Shown: positions 18,201 through 26,997 of the stretch, in pieces
Layout of the letters: every line of letters starts with the position of its first letter
Position numbering within the stretch: the stretch's first letter is position 1
Origin: Pseudomonadales bacterium
GTDB lineage: Bacteria; Pseudomonadota; Gammaproteobacteria; Pseudomonadales; UBA7239
DNA length: 64,000 nucleotides
Assembly (NCBI GenBank): GCA_028280345.1
Contig: JANQLY010000014.1
Coordinates: 149,222 to 213,221 of the forward strand
Direction of reading: 5' to 3'
Position numbers and translations under genes: made by a program
Notes under the pieces: generated by a model
The model's input: only the letters and a program-made list of their open reading frames with translations
Database searches by the model: none
Told to the model about the DNA's origin: nothing

Positions 18201-21200
18201 TGGCCGTGTTTGGTGCTGCTATCGGCATAGTAAGTAAACGAGCGCGTCACCACATTGGTGTAAGTAGAGCCACCAGAGTCCAGTGACTTGATACGTGACT
18301 CCTTAAGCTTACCTTTAACCGCATCGGTGCCCGCATTGGTGGCAGCGTAGTATTCATATTCAAACTCATTGCCATTCCAGTCAGTATATTTGGTGAGCTT
18401 ATCGTACAAACCCAGCTGCACATCATCAAAATACGAGTAGTCAAAATAGGCACTATCGCCTTTTTTGTTTTTAATACGGGTTACATTGCCGCCAGTATCC
18501 GATGCATCGGCATCGAGGTCATTATTTTTCTGGTAGGAATACTGCGTGGTATCGCCATACACATCGGTAATTTCCCACATCAGATCATCGGCATTGTTTT
18601 TATATTCACTAAAGCCACCCAATTCGTCGACATATTTTTTCCAGTCACCGCGATTATCGAAGTAGTGGGTGATTTCTTCACCGTTTGGCAAATTGATCGT
18701 GGTACGGCTTCTGAACTTATCGTACTCAAGAGTTTCGCGATTACCCAGAGCATCGATATATTCAAAACCCTTGCCGTTTTCATAATAGCTGAAGGTCGCA
18801 CTTTTCTTTTTACTGTTGCGCACCTGTGGCCATTCAACCTTCTCAACACGATGAGAGTCACCGTCGTAGGTATAGGTTATAGTTTCAGATTCCGGGTTGG
18901 TTACCGTAGACAGGCGACTCTCACTGTCGTAGGCGTACACCCACTCGCGAGACTCCCAGTCGGTCACTTTATGCAGACGGCCATTCCCATTGCCACTGGT
19001 ATGATAGGTCAGTGTTAAACCTGTTCTACCGGTAATACCGAGATTATCATCAATATCGGTTAACTGACCGGAACCATTATAGGTAAAGGTCAACTCTTTG
19101 CCGTAGGCATCTTTAATTTTGTACAAGCGCGCCACATCATCCACATCGGTCATATCGGCACCGCTCACACCCTCAAATACATATTTAGTACCGTTTCTAA
19201 ACTTAATCGAATGGTAGCCACCGGCAACGTTTTCGTCCGGGTCGTCGAGCACCATTTCATTAAACACACCGACAGGCTCTGTCGGCTGGGTAGCGCCGCC
19301 ATTTACATCAATCGGATAGTTAAACTCCGTGCCGCGCGCATTGATATAGGTAATCGAAGAGACATGGCCATCAGTGTGCAGCGCATTGCCATCGCCATAA
19401 AACTCACCAAAGTCATTGGCCACAAGCTTCATATTGTAGGAGTGGGTCCAGCCCTTGCTCAGCGGATAGTTATTACTATTACCCACTTCTGCCACCCTAC
19501 TCCCCTTGGAATTAAAGGTACGTGTAAACTGATAATTGAGGCCAATACCGGGAATCACCAGGTCCACCTCGTCGTGATACATATTGCCGGTTACGGTACT
19601 AATCGGGTCATTGCTACTTGGCGTTTCTTCACCATTATCAGCTTCGGCAGGCTGTTCTTCACTGGTAACATTATCATCAAGCGGCGACTCCCCAGTTTCA
19701 TCATCGCTTTCGTTACCGCCATTATTCTGCCCCGATATAGTGTACCAGGATCTTATCAACTCTTTTTCTGTCAATGCACTCCCATCTTTCTTCGTGTAGT
19801 AAGCATGAACAATATAAGCATAGTAATCATCGCCACCGGTTAGTGGTATTTTTGTATCCACAATCTGAATATCAATCTGATAATCATTGTCATTGTCGGT
19901 ATTCGACATGTCATAGGGATCCAGCGCATCAGGAAGATTCAGCCAGGTGCGATGATTAGTGTCCGTAATAACAGTCTGGTAGTTATCACCATCTACAAGA
20001 GTGTAATCCACCAAGCTAATAACTGGAGAACTCCCTTTGGCATCTTGAAAAGTGCCAATCGTTGAATAAGCATCAATATGGTTAACATCCTGCCAGACTT
20101 CATGCTCCAGCGACGAGGCGATATAACCCATAATATGCCAGGCATCATTTGTTCTGTTATTAGAAATCGTATCCGCATCAGACTCATAAGGGTCTAACAC
20201 ATTACCATGGTGAATAACCTTGTGCATTGGCGTAACACCAAACGGAATATCATCAAAATGTTCAATCTGTGCTTCGCTATGGTAAAAGCCTATGCTTATG
20301 ACTTGATCAAACGACACATTAACAATCGCACCCAATTCGTTAATTTGTTGAACACGTTGTGCTTCGTAATGGCGGTTTGCCACTTCAAGCAAGGCATTGG
20401 AATAATCGCGAAATGCATCCTCATGCTGATCCAGTGCAGTATCATTAACATCGTAACTTCCCTGGGTTCCCGCACTCGGGTTATCCACAAAAGGATCACC
20501 GCTACCATCGTATACCAAAGGCCAGGTATCATATAACGCCAATAAGTCGCGCTTGGCTTGTAATACCTGGACTTTATGAGATACCGGAGTACTCACACCA
20601 ATGACAATTTTTTGCCCTATTTTACGCGCATAGGCTATATTTTCATACGTAGAGCTATTCGACCCGGCCCAATTATGTTTATATTCAACTTCCGCAATTA
20701 AATTAATTGATGAATTAAGTGCAAAGTTACCGGATACGGTACAATTGGTACCATCTTTCTGCTTTGCCGTTGTATCGTCAAGCAGAGTACCTATCGCTGT
20801 ATCGCCGAGACGCACATTAAGTTTGTCGTTAGTTCCCGAATTATCCGGAGAAGTATCATCTTCCCAGGAAATAGATAAAGGTTTTATAGATAACTCACGA
20901 ATATCCACCGTAACCGGGCCATATCTTTCAAGTTCATCCGTACCGCATTCATTGGCAATCGCATAGATACTCAGCTCATGCTTCCACTTCGGGTAATCTG
21001 TTGCCGGGCTACCCACTGTCGGTAGATTACTTTCATAATCCTCAACTGAATCACGGTGATAGGGCCCAGAAGAACCCAGTTTGTATGGGAAAGTAGCGGG
21101 CAATACCGAGAGGTTGTCCTGTTTAATTACATAGGGTTCTATTACTTCCGACAACGCCACCGGTGGCGTCTGCTGATTCAGATACTCCTTAACATCCTCT

Positions 21201-21937
21201 TTGTAGAAGTCCAACACGCTCTTGTTGACATGGCCTGCTTCATAGGGTGTTTCCGACGGCGCTTCGACATTATGATAAAGATCATAATCAAACGGCGCAT
21301 TAGCACTAGCAATAATATCGGAGACATCAGTCGCCGGGTAATGGCGCTCCTTGAAAGAAGGATCAAGAGCTACCCAGCGACAATCGTCATCCACGTCTGT
21401 ACAGGTCTGCGAAGCCGCATCACCAATACCGCGGTAATTGTTATAGGGCAATAAAGCTTCAACCCAGACATGGTGAAACCAGGTCAGATCATTATTACCC
21501 CCCAAATAATGGCCCTGAAGTGCTCTCTGCCTTATCGCTACACTAGCATCGTCGTCAATATTCAGCCAGTTGGAAAAGCGCTCATTTTCCATCTGTACCG
21601 ACCCCATGGAAAAGCGCGCCTCAATACCCTGGGAGCGCAACATCGCAATTAACAGAATAGACAGGTCAACATTATTGCCTTGCATGGTATTCGCCGTATG
21701 CACGATATCGCTTTTAATACCGCTATACGGTACAAATTCTGCGTTATTTCTTACATAGTGATAAATTTCCAGTGCCGACATGCCATCAACACGGGTTTTA
21801 ATATCGGCCGCATCACCGGTATAACGAATCTCCTTTGTTTCACAAAGGTAAACATTTGTACCACTGGTACAGGTTGCTTGCGCCCCATATGAAAAGGCCA
21901 ACAAAGAAGCAACTATTATAATTTTGCACAACTTCAT
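15206..21937 (-). CDS. Exported Rhs/YD-repeat protein with transglutaminase-like head
   Basis: A 2243-residue protein with a Sec signal peptide (cut after QA, residue 21). Residues 50-200 are a transglutaminase-like domain that keeps the His (HVWVE, H156) and Asp (ALDPSF, D192) but has Asn89 where the catalytic Cys should be (GNNVD). A middle region leads to the Rhs entry domain (DPISTVTGNMYHDEVDL, about residue 775). Tens of YD repeats (YDxxGRLxxxTD) fill about 950-1980 and would form the hollow Rhs shell. The Rhs core (GLNYYRARYYNSETGRFISE ... NPLGFIDPFG) ends near 2081 and is followed by a unique 162-residue tip, the usual toxin position. No VgrG, PAAR or other type VI gene is near, so export is probably Sec-dependent as for WapA-like proteins. 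Confidence 0.92.
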   Translation of the reverse strand: MKLCKIIIVASLLAFSYGAQATCTSGTNVYLCETKEIRYTGDAADIKTRVDGMSALEIYHYVRNNAEFVPYSGIKSDIVHTANTMQGNNVDLSILLIAMLRSQGIEARFSMGSVQMENERFSNWLNIDDDASVAIRQRALQGHYLGGNNDLTWFHHVWVEALLPYNNYRGIGDAASQTCTDVDDDCRWVALDPSFKERHYPATDVSDIIASANAPFDYDLYHNVEAPSETPYEAGHVNKSVLDFYKEDVKEYLNQQTPPVALSEVIEPYVIKQDNLSVLPATFPYKLGSSGPYHRDSVEDYESNLPTVGSPATDYPKWKHELSIYAIANECGTDELERYGPVTVDIRELSIKPLSISWEDDTSPDNSGTNDKLNVRLGDTAIGTLLDDTTAKQKDGTNCTVSGNFALNSSINLIAEVEYKHNWAGSNSSTYENIAYARKIGQKIVIGVSTPVSHKVQVLQAKRDLLALYDTWPLVYDGSGDPFVDNPSAGTQGSYDVNDTALDQHEDAFRDYSNALLEVANRHYEAQRVQQINELGAIVNVSFDQVISIGFYHSEAQIEHFDDIPFGVTPMHKVIHHGNVLDPYESDADTISNNRTNDAWHIMGYIASSLEHEVWQDVNHIDAYSTIGTFQDAKGSSPVISLVDYTLVDGDNYQTVITDTNHRTWLNLPDALDPYDMSNTDNDNDYQIDIQIVDTKIPLTGGDDYYAYIVHAYYTKKDGSALTEKELIRSWYTISGQNNGGNESDDETGESPLDDNVTSEEQPAEADNGEETPSSNDPISTVTGNMYHDEVDLVIPGIGLNYQFTRTFNSKGSRVAEVGNSNNYPLSKGWTHSYNMKLVANDFGEFYGDGNALHTDGHVSSITYINARGTEFNYPIDVNGGATQPTEPVGVFNEMVLDDPDENVAGGYHSIKFRNGTKYVFEGVSGADMTDVDDVARLYKIKDAYGKELTFTYNGSGQLTDIDDNLGITGRTGLTLTYHTSGNGNGRLHKVTDWESREWVYAYDSESRLSTVTNPESETITYTYDGDSHRVEKVEWPQVRNSKKKSATFSYYENGKGFEYIDALGNRETLEYDKFRSRTTINLPNGEEITHYFDNRGDWKKYVDELGGFSEYKNNADDLMWEITDVYGDTTQYSYQKNNDLDADASDTGGNVTRIKNKKGDSAYFDYSYFDDVQLGLYDKLTKYTDWNGNEFEYEYYAATNAGTDAVKGKLKESRIKSLDSGGSTYTNVVTRSFTYYADSSTKHGQPKQMIEYITPISGPSVSSEQRKTDFTYDYSVIAPGVRVTRTITGVTENDTRVITDDYDDLWRLTSRTLQRQTSPTDSTLIDITTAFTYDDAGRLTEMVMPEGEKIEYTYDDNGKVTASTAYYPVSGTPATSLHSECTAVTGYHKCEIATYTYDLMDRLIETADIGDNTLTFERDVMGNIVKRTDALGNITEMEYDAKSRLTAVIDGNGNRTAYQFDALDRLIAVTDANGNTTTFEYDVLGRRTKVVTPGNRELTFDEYDANGNLLYATNANANKNATPVNTDGYSVTNEYDELNRLTSSLNAENGTTTIEYDLLGNVLSITDAENQETLYDYDDLGRLIEIEDPIKEAGTDKKVTFTYDEANNLLSATDRLGEVTRYTYDKNNRIEQINYVDDATQDTFTYDQYGDLISAQNSAVTYTYTYDAWHRLTSKTDSRNNLTLSYTYDAMGNLVTKTDYQGEVSSYRYDGINRLVGISNSAYQSVSYRYDAAGRLQSRILSSGAKTLYEYDTDSRVTKLTYVGVNGTELNSKIMEYDEVGNITKETIGVNTITYTYDALHRITGADYSAGWGYDDLTFTYDKVGNRKTAVVGATTFYYVYNNDGNRLDKVCTALNVAEDDCTAGNQVYRYSYNDNGSLTAEYNSSDTQTASYSWNQKGQLTEDTSNSKTTSYAYDIYGYRINQTYDDASEEQYLLEGPHLEAIYDENDNLEASYQRGLFIDEIVSANIKVNGRFVNHSFYQSLNNSVEYVEDHNGTVQQTTTFSPFGKLLAQTGASLNSSLYTGRSLDSDSGLNYYRARYYNSETGRFISEDPIGFAGGINFYAYVSNNPLGFIDPFGFEPKEPLTPVQPESVTSEPENSVRGITQDSTAEEVLTALTSMAEGESITGKELTELGGLYKNAKHIKEIVRTEDGVTVELSITARFALAVIPDTPSVENNSEISITPADVGGGEQGFHVSSETIKIHYSLRGEKDVLDIYVNNDGYKESIDDVIYYIIKEGGW

Positions 21938-22013
21938 AACTTTACCTGTTCCGTTTTATTTGTTTTACCCAACAAATAATTAGTTTAAATAATTCTGTAG
22001 TTTTGATATGGAT

Positions 22014-22589
22014 CTAAGGTGACTCAGACTCCGGAGATTCATCTTCAGGCACAGCCATAATGCTAACCGTAGGTGAGACTTCAGTTTTCTTAATTTCCAG
22101 TCGAGCAATTACCTGATCAAGCAACTCCGGAGACTCAGTATTAATCGCCTGATTAATATCACCCAACAAGGATGACAATCTGGCTTTGCCCATTTCTCCA
22201 CTCCCCTGCTTGTCTTTATGCTCTGCACGTTTCTCGCGAGCCATCCTGTAGAGCTGCTTTAGCTCCTGAGCCAGGACCTTGATGTCCTTTTTTGCCGCCT
22301 TGACCGCTTGTTTGTCACTCAAGCCACTATCACGCAGACTTATCAGCTCCTGGCGCAACTCCGCCACCAGATCAACCAGCTCATTACGATAAAGATTTTG
22401 CTGTTTCGTGTGTTTTTTCTCAGCCTTTTTCATCGCGCCCACAATCTGCCGATAACGCTTTTCTTCTTCCGCACTCAGCTCCAGCTCAGCACCAGAGGCT
22501 AAAGAATTCACCGAGTTATTCGCTGCAAATAGCGGCTGACTAACAAGCAAAACACACAAAACTATTAGTTTTTTAATATTGATTATCAT
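22014..22589 (-). CDS. Exported coiled-coil protein, first gene of the Rhs cluster
   Basis: A 191-residue protein with a good signal peptide (LIVLCVLLVSQPLFA) and a ribosome site AGAGGTTGGA next to the ATG. The mature protein is a highly charged Lys/Glu coiled coil (about 38-125) with a short helical end domain (LSSLLGDINQAINTESPELL) and a tail rich in Pro, Glu and Ser. It lies 76 bases before the Rhs gene on the same strand. Two such secreted coiled-coil proteins, this one and that at 9975, bracket the cluster, suggesting they are part of the same machinery, perhaps periplasmic chaperones or tethers. No family recognised. Confidence 0.75.
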   Translation of the reverse strand: MIINIKKLIVLCVLLVSQPLFAANNSVNSLASGAELELSAEEEKRYRQIVGAMKKAEKKHTKQQNLYRNELVDLVAELRQELISLRDSGLSDKQAVKAAKKDIKVLAQELKQLYRMAREKRAEHKDKQGSGEMGKARLSSLLGDINQAINTESPELLDQVIARLEIKKTEVSPTVSIMAVPEDESPESESP

Positions 22590-23264
22590 TCCAACCTCTT
22601 TCTCTTTTCAATTTCCAATAAGAGTCTATTGACAAGCTGTTTATCCGCACGCACAGGCACAACTTATCGCATTTACACAAACAATAACTGAAACTGATTT
22701 AGCACGACCCACAAATAGCATATTTTTTTCCAAGCTTTTTGGCTGAATATACTGCAAGCTCAGCACAAACTGACCCAACCGGTCTCATTATCGTTACCAA
22801 AACTCTTAAACTGTATTTACAATCCATTTAACTAAAACTACATGTAACTTAATTGTCGATATAAAAAACATTAAATCTTCAACCAGTCTGATATCTCTGA
22901 ATGTTTATTACTGCAATATTTACCGCATCAAAACCATCTGTATTTCTTGTAAATTTTTTGGCAATCCTGCCATTCAGCGTCTTACTACGTAGCTACTTAA
23001 CTCTCTTTACTGCTTTTTGCTACTGCGCGTTTAATTAGATTTTATTTACAGATATTTCAAAAGATATGGACGCTATACTACGCCGACATTTTATAAAATC
23101 AACCCCTCCGAATTAAAAAAATTTTAAAATGTGAATGTTTCGACTTTTTGATCAGACTTTATAAATGGCTGACAAATTTGCTCAACGTTTTGCAAAAAAA
23201 GAAAACTATTAAAAAAATCAGCAACTTAACAGCCACACTTAAAAAAATTTATTCTCTTAATATT
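22590..23264. other. Long AT-rich non-coding region upstream of the Rhs cluster
   Basis: 675 bases with no credible reading frame on either strand, clearly richer in A and T than the flanks, with repeated runs of A or T of six to eight. It holds the promoter region of the cluster and the 3' region of the DUF924 gene, but no single promoter is convincing. Such tracts upstream of exported toxin-like genes are typical targets of H-NS/MvaT-type silencers; that is inference. Confidence 0.6.
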
Positions 23265-23804
23265 TTAAAAACTCGACCCGGGTTGTTTAAGAAACTCTAT
23301 TTCTTCTACTGTAGATTCTCTATTTAATATTGCATTGCGGTGCGGGTAGCGTCCAAAGCGCTCAATAATTACCTTGTGCTTGATCTCATAGTCGAGATTA
23401 TTCTCCAAACCCGGTTGATTAAACAATTGCATGGCAAGCTCGTGATCAGCAAGCTCTTCACTGTGCATTAAAGGCATATAGAGAAAGCTTTTCTCTGCAA
23501 GTTGCAGTTGTTTATCTATTCCCCGATCTACCGCGGCCCTGGTTAGCTCAATCGCTAAGGCATCCTGAGCAAAAGCGCGCGCATCATCGCGAAACATATT
23601 GCGGGAAAACTGATCAAGCACAATGATTTCCGCCAGGCAACCGAGTGCTTCGTTACGCCAATCAACCAGCCCTCCCTTCGCAGCCTGCTGATGTGTTTCA
23701 CCAAAGCGTTTTGCGATTTCCTGATCCAGCTCCTCGCTTTTTATATACCACTGCTTCGGTTCAAGCTCATCAAACCAGAAGTTGATCACAGTTTGATAGT
23801 CCAC
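23265..23804 (-). CDS. DUF924 family protein
   Basis: A 179-residue soluble helical protein with the family's landmarks: INFWFDELEPKQWY at the start, a central IIVLDQFSRNMFRDDARAFAQD block and a GRYPHRNAIL segment near the end. It belongs to COG3803/DUF924, whose structure is a TPR-like helical fold with unknown function. The start is a GTG supported by AGAGGGATAGTT. It follows the virulence-factor-domain gene by 11 bases and probably belongs to the same transcript as the biotin genes upstream. Confidence 0.88.
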   Translation of the reverse strand: MDYQTVINFWFDELEPKQWYIKSEELDQEIAKRFGETHQQAAKGGLVDWRNEALGCLAEIIVLDQFSRNMFRDDARAFAQDALAIELTRAAVDRGIDKQLQLAEKSFLYMPLMHSEELADHELAMQLFNQPGLENNLDYEIKHKVIIERFGRYPHRNAILNRESTVEEIEFLKQPGSSF

Positions 23805-23815
23805 AACTATCCCTC

Positions 23816-24169
23816 TTATCCTTCTGCTTCCTGATTGCGCGCTTCTTCTTCACACTGTTCCTGCCCCGCAGCATCGATACCCGCGTTATCACGCTGCTCC
23901 CAGAGCCATTCTTTGGGGTATTTCTCTACCAGTTCCGCGGCGAGTTGCTCGGCAAGCACTTTTGCATCACCACAATCCTGTTCGGATTTTTCATAGCGAA
24001 AACCGGCTGCATAATCATCAGCACTCGTGGCGCCACTTTTAGTCGCAACTGCATCAACCGTTACCATATAGATTTTCGGTAGCTGCACATTTGCCTTGTT
24101 ATCGCGACTTTCCTTTACCATGACCGATACTGGAATTTCTTTCCAATACGTAACTTTGACTTTTGCCAT
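23816..24169 (-). CDS. Virulence-factor-domain (PF13769-like) protein
   Basis: A 117-residue protein beginning MAKVKVTYWKEIPVSVMVKE, which matches the small family labelled virulence factor (PF13769) common in alpha- and gammaproteobacteria: a beta-strand start, then a helix with ATKSGATSADDYAAGFRYE. The C-terminal extension is acidic (CEEEARNQEAEG). The family has no proven function despite its name. ATG 24169 is chosen over the upstream GTG because GGAGAA lies 7 bases before it. It sits 32 bases after the BioH-BioC gene. Confidence 0.75.
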   Translation of the reverse strand: MAKVKVTYWKEIPVSVMVKESRDNKANVQLPKIYMVTVDAVATKSGATSADDYAAGFRYEKSEQDCGDAKVLAEQLAAELVEKYPKEWLWEQRDNAGIDAAGQEQCEEEARNQEAEG

Positions 24170-24201
24170 TAACACTTCTCCAAACGTTAGTATTTAAAAA
24201 A

Positions 24202-25809
24202 TTAGTTGCGTAACACGAGATACACAACCTCATAATGTGCAGGCAAGCCACGCTTATTACGCTGCTTTTCGTAAGCGGCAGTAAAACTCCTCAGCTTGCC
24301 TTTACTTGTCAGCCCTTCACTTTGCCCCGTATTGATATTGTGTGCCCCAATCGCCTTGAGTTCGCGAGTCAGGTCGCGTACCTGTGCATAGTCACGCACA
24401 ACAGTTTGTGTTTCACTCGTTACTAGCGCAAACCCCTCTGCCTGAGCCTGTTCTTTTAATATCGCCTCAGTGACAAAGTAGTTAACATGCGCACAACTAT
24501 CCACAGCTTGCCAGGCACGCTTAAGCTCCTTCAATGTTCCCTGCTGAAAGGTTGACACTACCGCCACACCACCCGGCACCAATACCCGCTGTATCTCACC
24601 AAACAAGGCGGGGAGATGCTGACACCACTGTATCGCCAAACTGGAGAACAACACATCAATACTGTTATCAGCCAACGGCAGGTTTTCCGCATCAGCGCAC
24701 AAACCGTTAAAGCCGGGATTGTTGTGCTGCGCCACTTGCAACATGCCACTCGCGATGTCGAGTCCAAACACAGCAGCTTGCGGAAACCGTTGTTGCAGTG
24801 TCTGGTAGTAGTAACCTGTCCCACAACCGAGATCCAGCACACGAGCAGTATTGTTCGGCAAAACATCGGGCAGCTTACTCAATAGACAGTCACCAACCTG
24901 CCGCTGCAAGTCAGCAGCAGCGTCATAGGTACGCGCGGCACGACTGAATGAACGTGCCACACGTTTCTTATCAATGCGATATGGCAAACGCTCAACAAAT
25001 TCAACCAGTTGATTCACAAAACGCTGTGGCGCAGATAAAAACGGTGCATGGGCAATACCTTTATAGACTGCAACCTCCTGGCAGTCTTTATGTACTTTGT
25101 TAAAACGCGCGATACGTGTTATCTCGGCCACAGCAGCCGCAGGTACGAGACGATCATTTTCGCCAAATATATGCAATCCCGGTGTCGACAGTTGCGCAAA
25201 ACCGGCACGATTATCAATACAGCTGAGTAACTCAAGGCCTTGCAGCAAATTTTCTACAGATACCGCACTGAGCTTGTCACGCAAGCTGCGCGTTTGTTGT
25301 TTTTCCTGTTCATCACCTTTGGCAATCAAACCACAAAAACGTTTGCGCGTAACATCTGCTTGCTGCTGTATACTTTGTTGAAACTGCGCAAAGCTCTCTG
25401 CATCCATACCGCTCCAACCATCTGTAGCAAGCCATTTTAAATTGCTGCCCACAGTCACCAATGCAGTAACACGCTGTGGATAACGCTGCGCAAACGCAGT
25501 GGCGAGCATACCGCCAAGAGACCAGCCAAGCAGAATGCTGTGCTCCGGCAATATGACTCTCAGCTCTTCAAGTATCGATGTCACATCAACACCAGCGCTT
25601 TCGCTACGTCCAAAACCAGGCAAATCCAGTGTTATAACATCAAAATGCGGTTTCAACAGGGTCAGCAGTTCATTCCATATACCACTATCAAAACCCCAGC
25701 CATGCAATAATACCAGCGGTACATCGATAACTTTCTCACCTTCACAAGGATAAGCAGACGTATATATATCGCGATAATGCTTATCAGACTGCAAGACAAC
25801 TTCAGGCAT
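24202..25809 (-). CDS. bioC: BioH-BioC fusion: pimeloyl-ACP methyl esterase plus malonyl-ACP methyltransferase
   Basis: A 535-residue two-domain protein. Residues 1-275 are an alpha/beta hydrolase with the BioH-like catalytic set S97 (GWSLGG), D219 (GENDRLVP) and H254 (GIAHAPF). Residues 281-535 are a BioC methyltransferase starting in the typical way ([20 protein letters not shown]) with the S-adenosylmethionine loop LDLGCGTG at 325-332. BioC methylates malonyl-ACP to let fatty acid synthesis build the pimelate chain and BioH removes the methyl group at the end. Having both in one chain is known from some gammaproteobacteria such as Saccharophagus. The gene overlaps the end of bioF by 8 bases. 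Confidence 0.93.
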   Translation of the reverse strand: MPEVVLQSDKHYRDIYTSAYPCEGEKVIDVPLVLLHGWGFDSGIWNELLTLLKPHFDVITLDLPGFGRSESAGVDVTSILEELRVILPEHSILLGWSLGGMLATAFAQRYPQRVTALVTVGSNLKWLATDGWSGMDAESFAQFQQSIQQQADVTRKRFCGLIAKGDEQEKQQTRSLRDKLSAVSVENLLQGLELLSCIDNRAGFAQLSTPGLHIFGENDRLVPAAAVAEITRIARFNKVHKDCQEVAVYKGIAHAPFLSAPQRFVNQLVEFVERLPYRIDKKRVARSFSRAARTYDAAADLQRQVGDCLLSKLPDVLPNNTARVLDLGCGTGYYYQTLQQRFPQAAVFGLDIASGMLQVAQHNNPGFNGLCADAENLPLADNSIDVLFSSLAIQWCQHLPALFGEIQRVLVPGGVAVVSTFQQGTLKELKRAWQAVDSCAHVNYFVTEAILKEQAQAEGFALVTSETQTVVRDYAQVRDLTRELKAIGAHNINTGQSEGLTSKGKLRSFTAAYEKQRNKRGLPAHYEVVYLVLRN

Positions 25810-26965
25810 GTCGCACCTTCTTTAAACCCTCAAGCAGACGATCAATATCTTCACGACTGTGCTCTGCACTTAAGGTAATACGCAGTCTCGCGGTACCCTC
25901 CGGTACCGTTGGCGGGCGAATCATACCTACCAGCAAACCGCGCTGTAACAAATGATTGCCAACTAGCTGCGTACGCACACTATCACCGATGACCACAGGC
26001 TGTATTGCTGTGTGGGAGTCCATAAGATCGAGGCCGAGCAAATGAGCTTCGGCGCGAAAATATTGAATATGACGATGCAATTTTTCGCGACGCCAGTCTT
26101 CTTGCTGGATCAGCGCGAGACTCTTGCGACTCGCTGCAGCCACTGCCGGTGGCAAGGCAGTTGTATAGATATAACTGCGCGCAAACTGTATGAGGTTTTC
26201 AATCAAATCATCACTGCCCGCCACAAATGCCCCAAAGGTGCCAAAGGCCTTGCCAAGGGTGCCCACCAGAATCGGCAACTGCTGTTGATCGACATGCAAC
26301 TGCTCGGCGCTACCCCCACCATTAAAACCCATCACACCAAAACCATGAGCATCATCTACCATCAGCCAGGCATCGTTGCGCTGCGCAAGTTCTGCCAGTT
26401 CCTTGAGTGGTGCAATATCTCCATCCATGCTGAACACACCATCCGTGACAATTAACTTGTGACCACTTTCAGCTTTAAGCAGATAATTTTGCAGGCTATC
26501 CATATCATTGTGCAGATAGCGTTGGAAACGTGCACCGCTCAATAAGCCTGCATCAAGCAATGAGGCGTGATTCAGCTTATCTTCATAGACGTAATCGCCC
26601 TTGCCCACAAGTGCAGTCAACACACCAAGGTTAGCCATATAACCGCTGGAAAACAGCAGTGTGCGATCGCGTCCGGTAAATTCTGCCAGCTCTTCTTCGA
26701 GTGCATGGTGCTCAGTACTGTGCCCACTAACAAGATGAGACGCACCACTACCCACACCATATTTTTCCGCCGCCTCGATAAATGCCTGCTTAACCTCAGG
26801 ATGATTGGCAAGACCGAGATAGTCATTGGAGGAAAATGCGAGCACTTCTGCACCATCAATTTCTACTCGCGGCCCCTGCGCAGTTTGCAAACGCCTGCGT
26901 TGCCGATACAGCGACTGCTGCTGCCGCTCGTGCAAACGGTGCTGGAGAAATTGTTCAAGTGACAT
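25802..26965 (-). CDS. bioF: 8-amino-7-oxononanoate synthase
   Basis: A 387-residue PLP enzyme of the alpha-oxoamine synthase family, full length. Visible are [22 protein letters not shown], the cofactor Asp motif [11 protein letters not shown] and the PLP lysine in [11 protein letters not shown]. It condenses pimeloyl-ACP (or -CoA) with alanine in the first committed ring-building step of biotin synthesis. It lies between bioB (32 bases upstream) and the BioH-BioC fusion (8-base overlap), a normal biotin operon order. bioA and bioD are not in the window. Confidence 0.96.
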   Translation of the reverse strand: MSLEQFLQHRLHERQQQSLYRQRRRLQTAQGPRVEIDGAEVLAFSSNDYLGLANHPEVKQAFIEAAEKYGVGSGASHLVSGHSTEHHALEEELAEFTGRDRTLLFSSGYMANLGVLTALVGKGDYVYEDKLNHASLLDAGLLSGARFQRYLHNDMDSLQNYLLKAESGHKLIVTDGVFSMDGDIAPLKELAELAQRNDAWLMVDDAHGFGVMGFNGGGSAEQLHVDQQQLPILVGTLGKAFGTFGAFVAGSDDLIENLIQFARSYIYTTALPPAVAAASRKSLALIQQEDWRREKLHRHIQYFRAEAHLLGLDLMDSHTAIQPVVIGDSVRTQLVGNHLLQRGLLVGMIRPPTVPEGTARLRITLSAEHSREDIDRLLEGLKKVRHA

Positions 26966-26997
26966 GGTTGCTACCTGTCAGGCTACCCATCAAAACA

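Noticed and set aside
16000..19100. Regular DNA repeats that could suggest a CRISPR array or satellite
   Set aside because: They are degenerate codon-level repeats of the YD motif in the Rhs protein, with no constant spacer or repeat length.
19211..19843. 210-codon plus-strand frame within the Rhs gene
   Set aside because: It lies wholly opposite a convincing Rhs coding region and shows no protein-like motif.
10583..22589. Type VI secretion or Tc toxin assignment for the Rhs cluster
   Set aside because: No VgrG, PAAR, Hcp, TcA or TcB gene in the window, and the Rhs protein has its own Sec signal peptide.
22575..22592. Fur-box-like GATAATCAATATT sequence
   Set aside because: Only about 14 of 19 positions fit, and it coincides with the first codons (ATG ATA ATC) of the coiled-coil gene, so chance coding content explains it.
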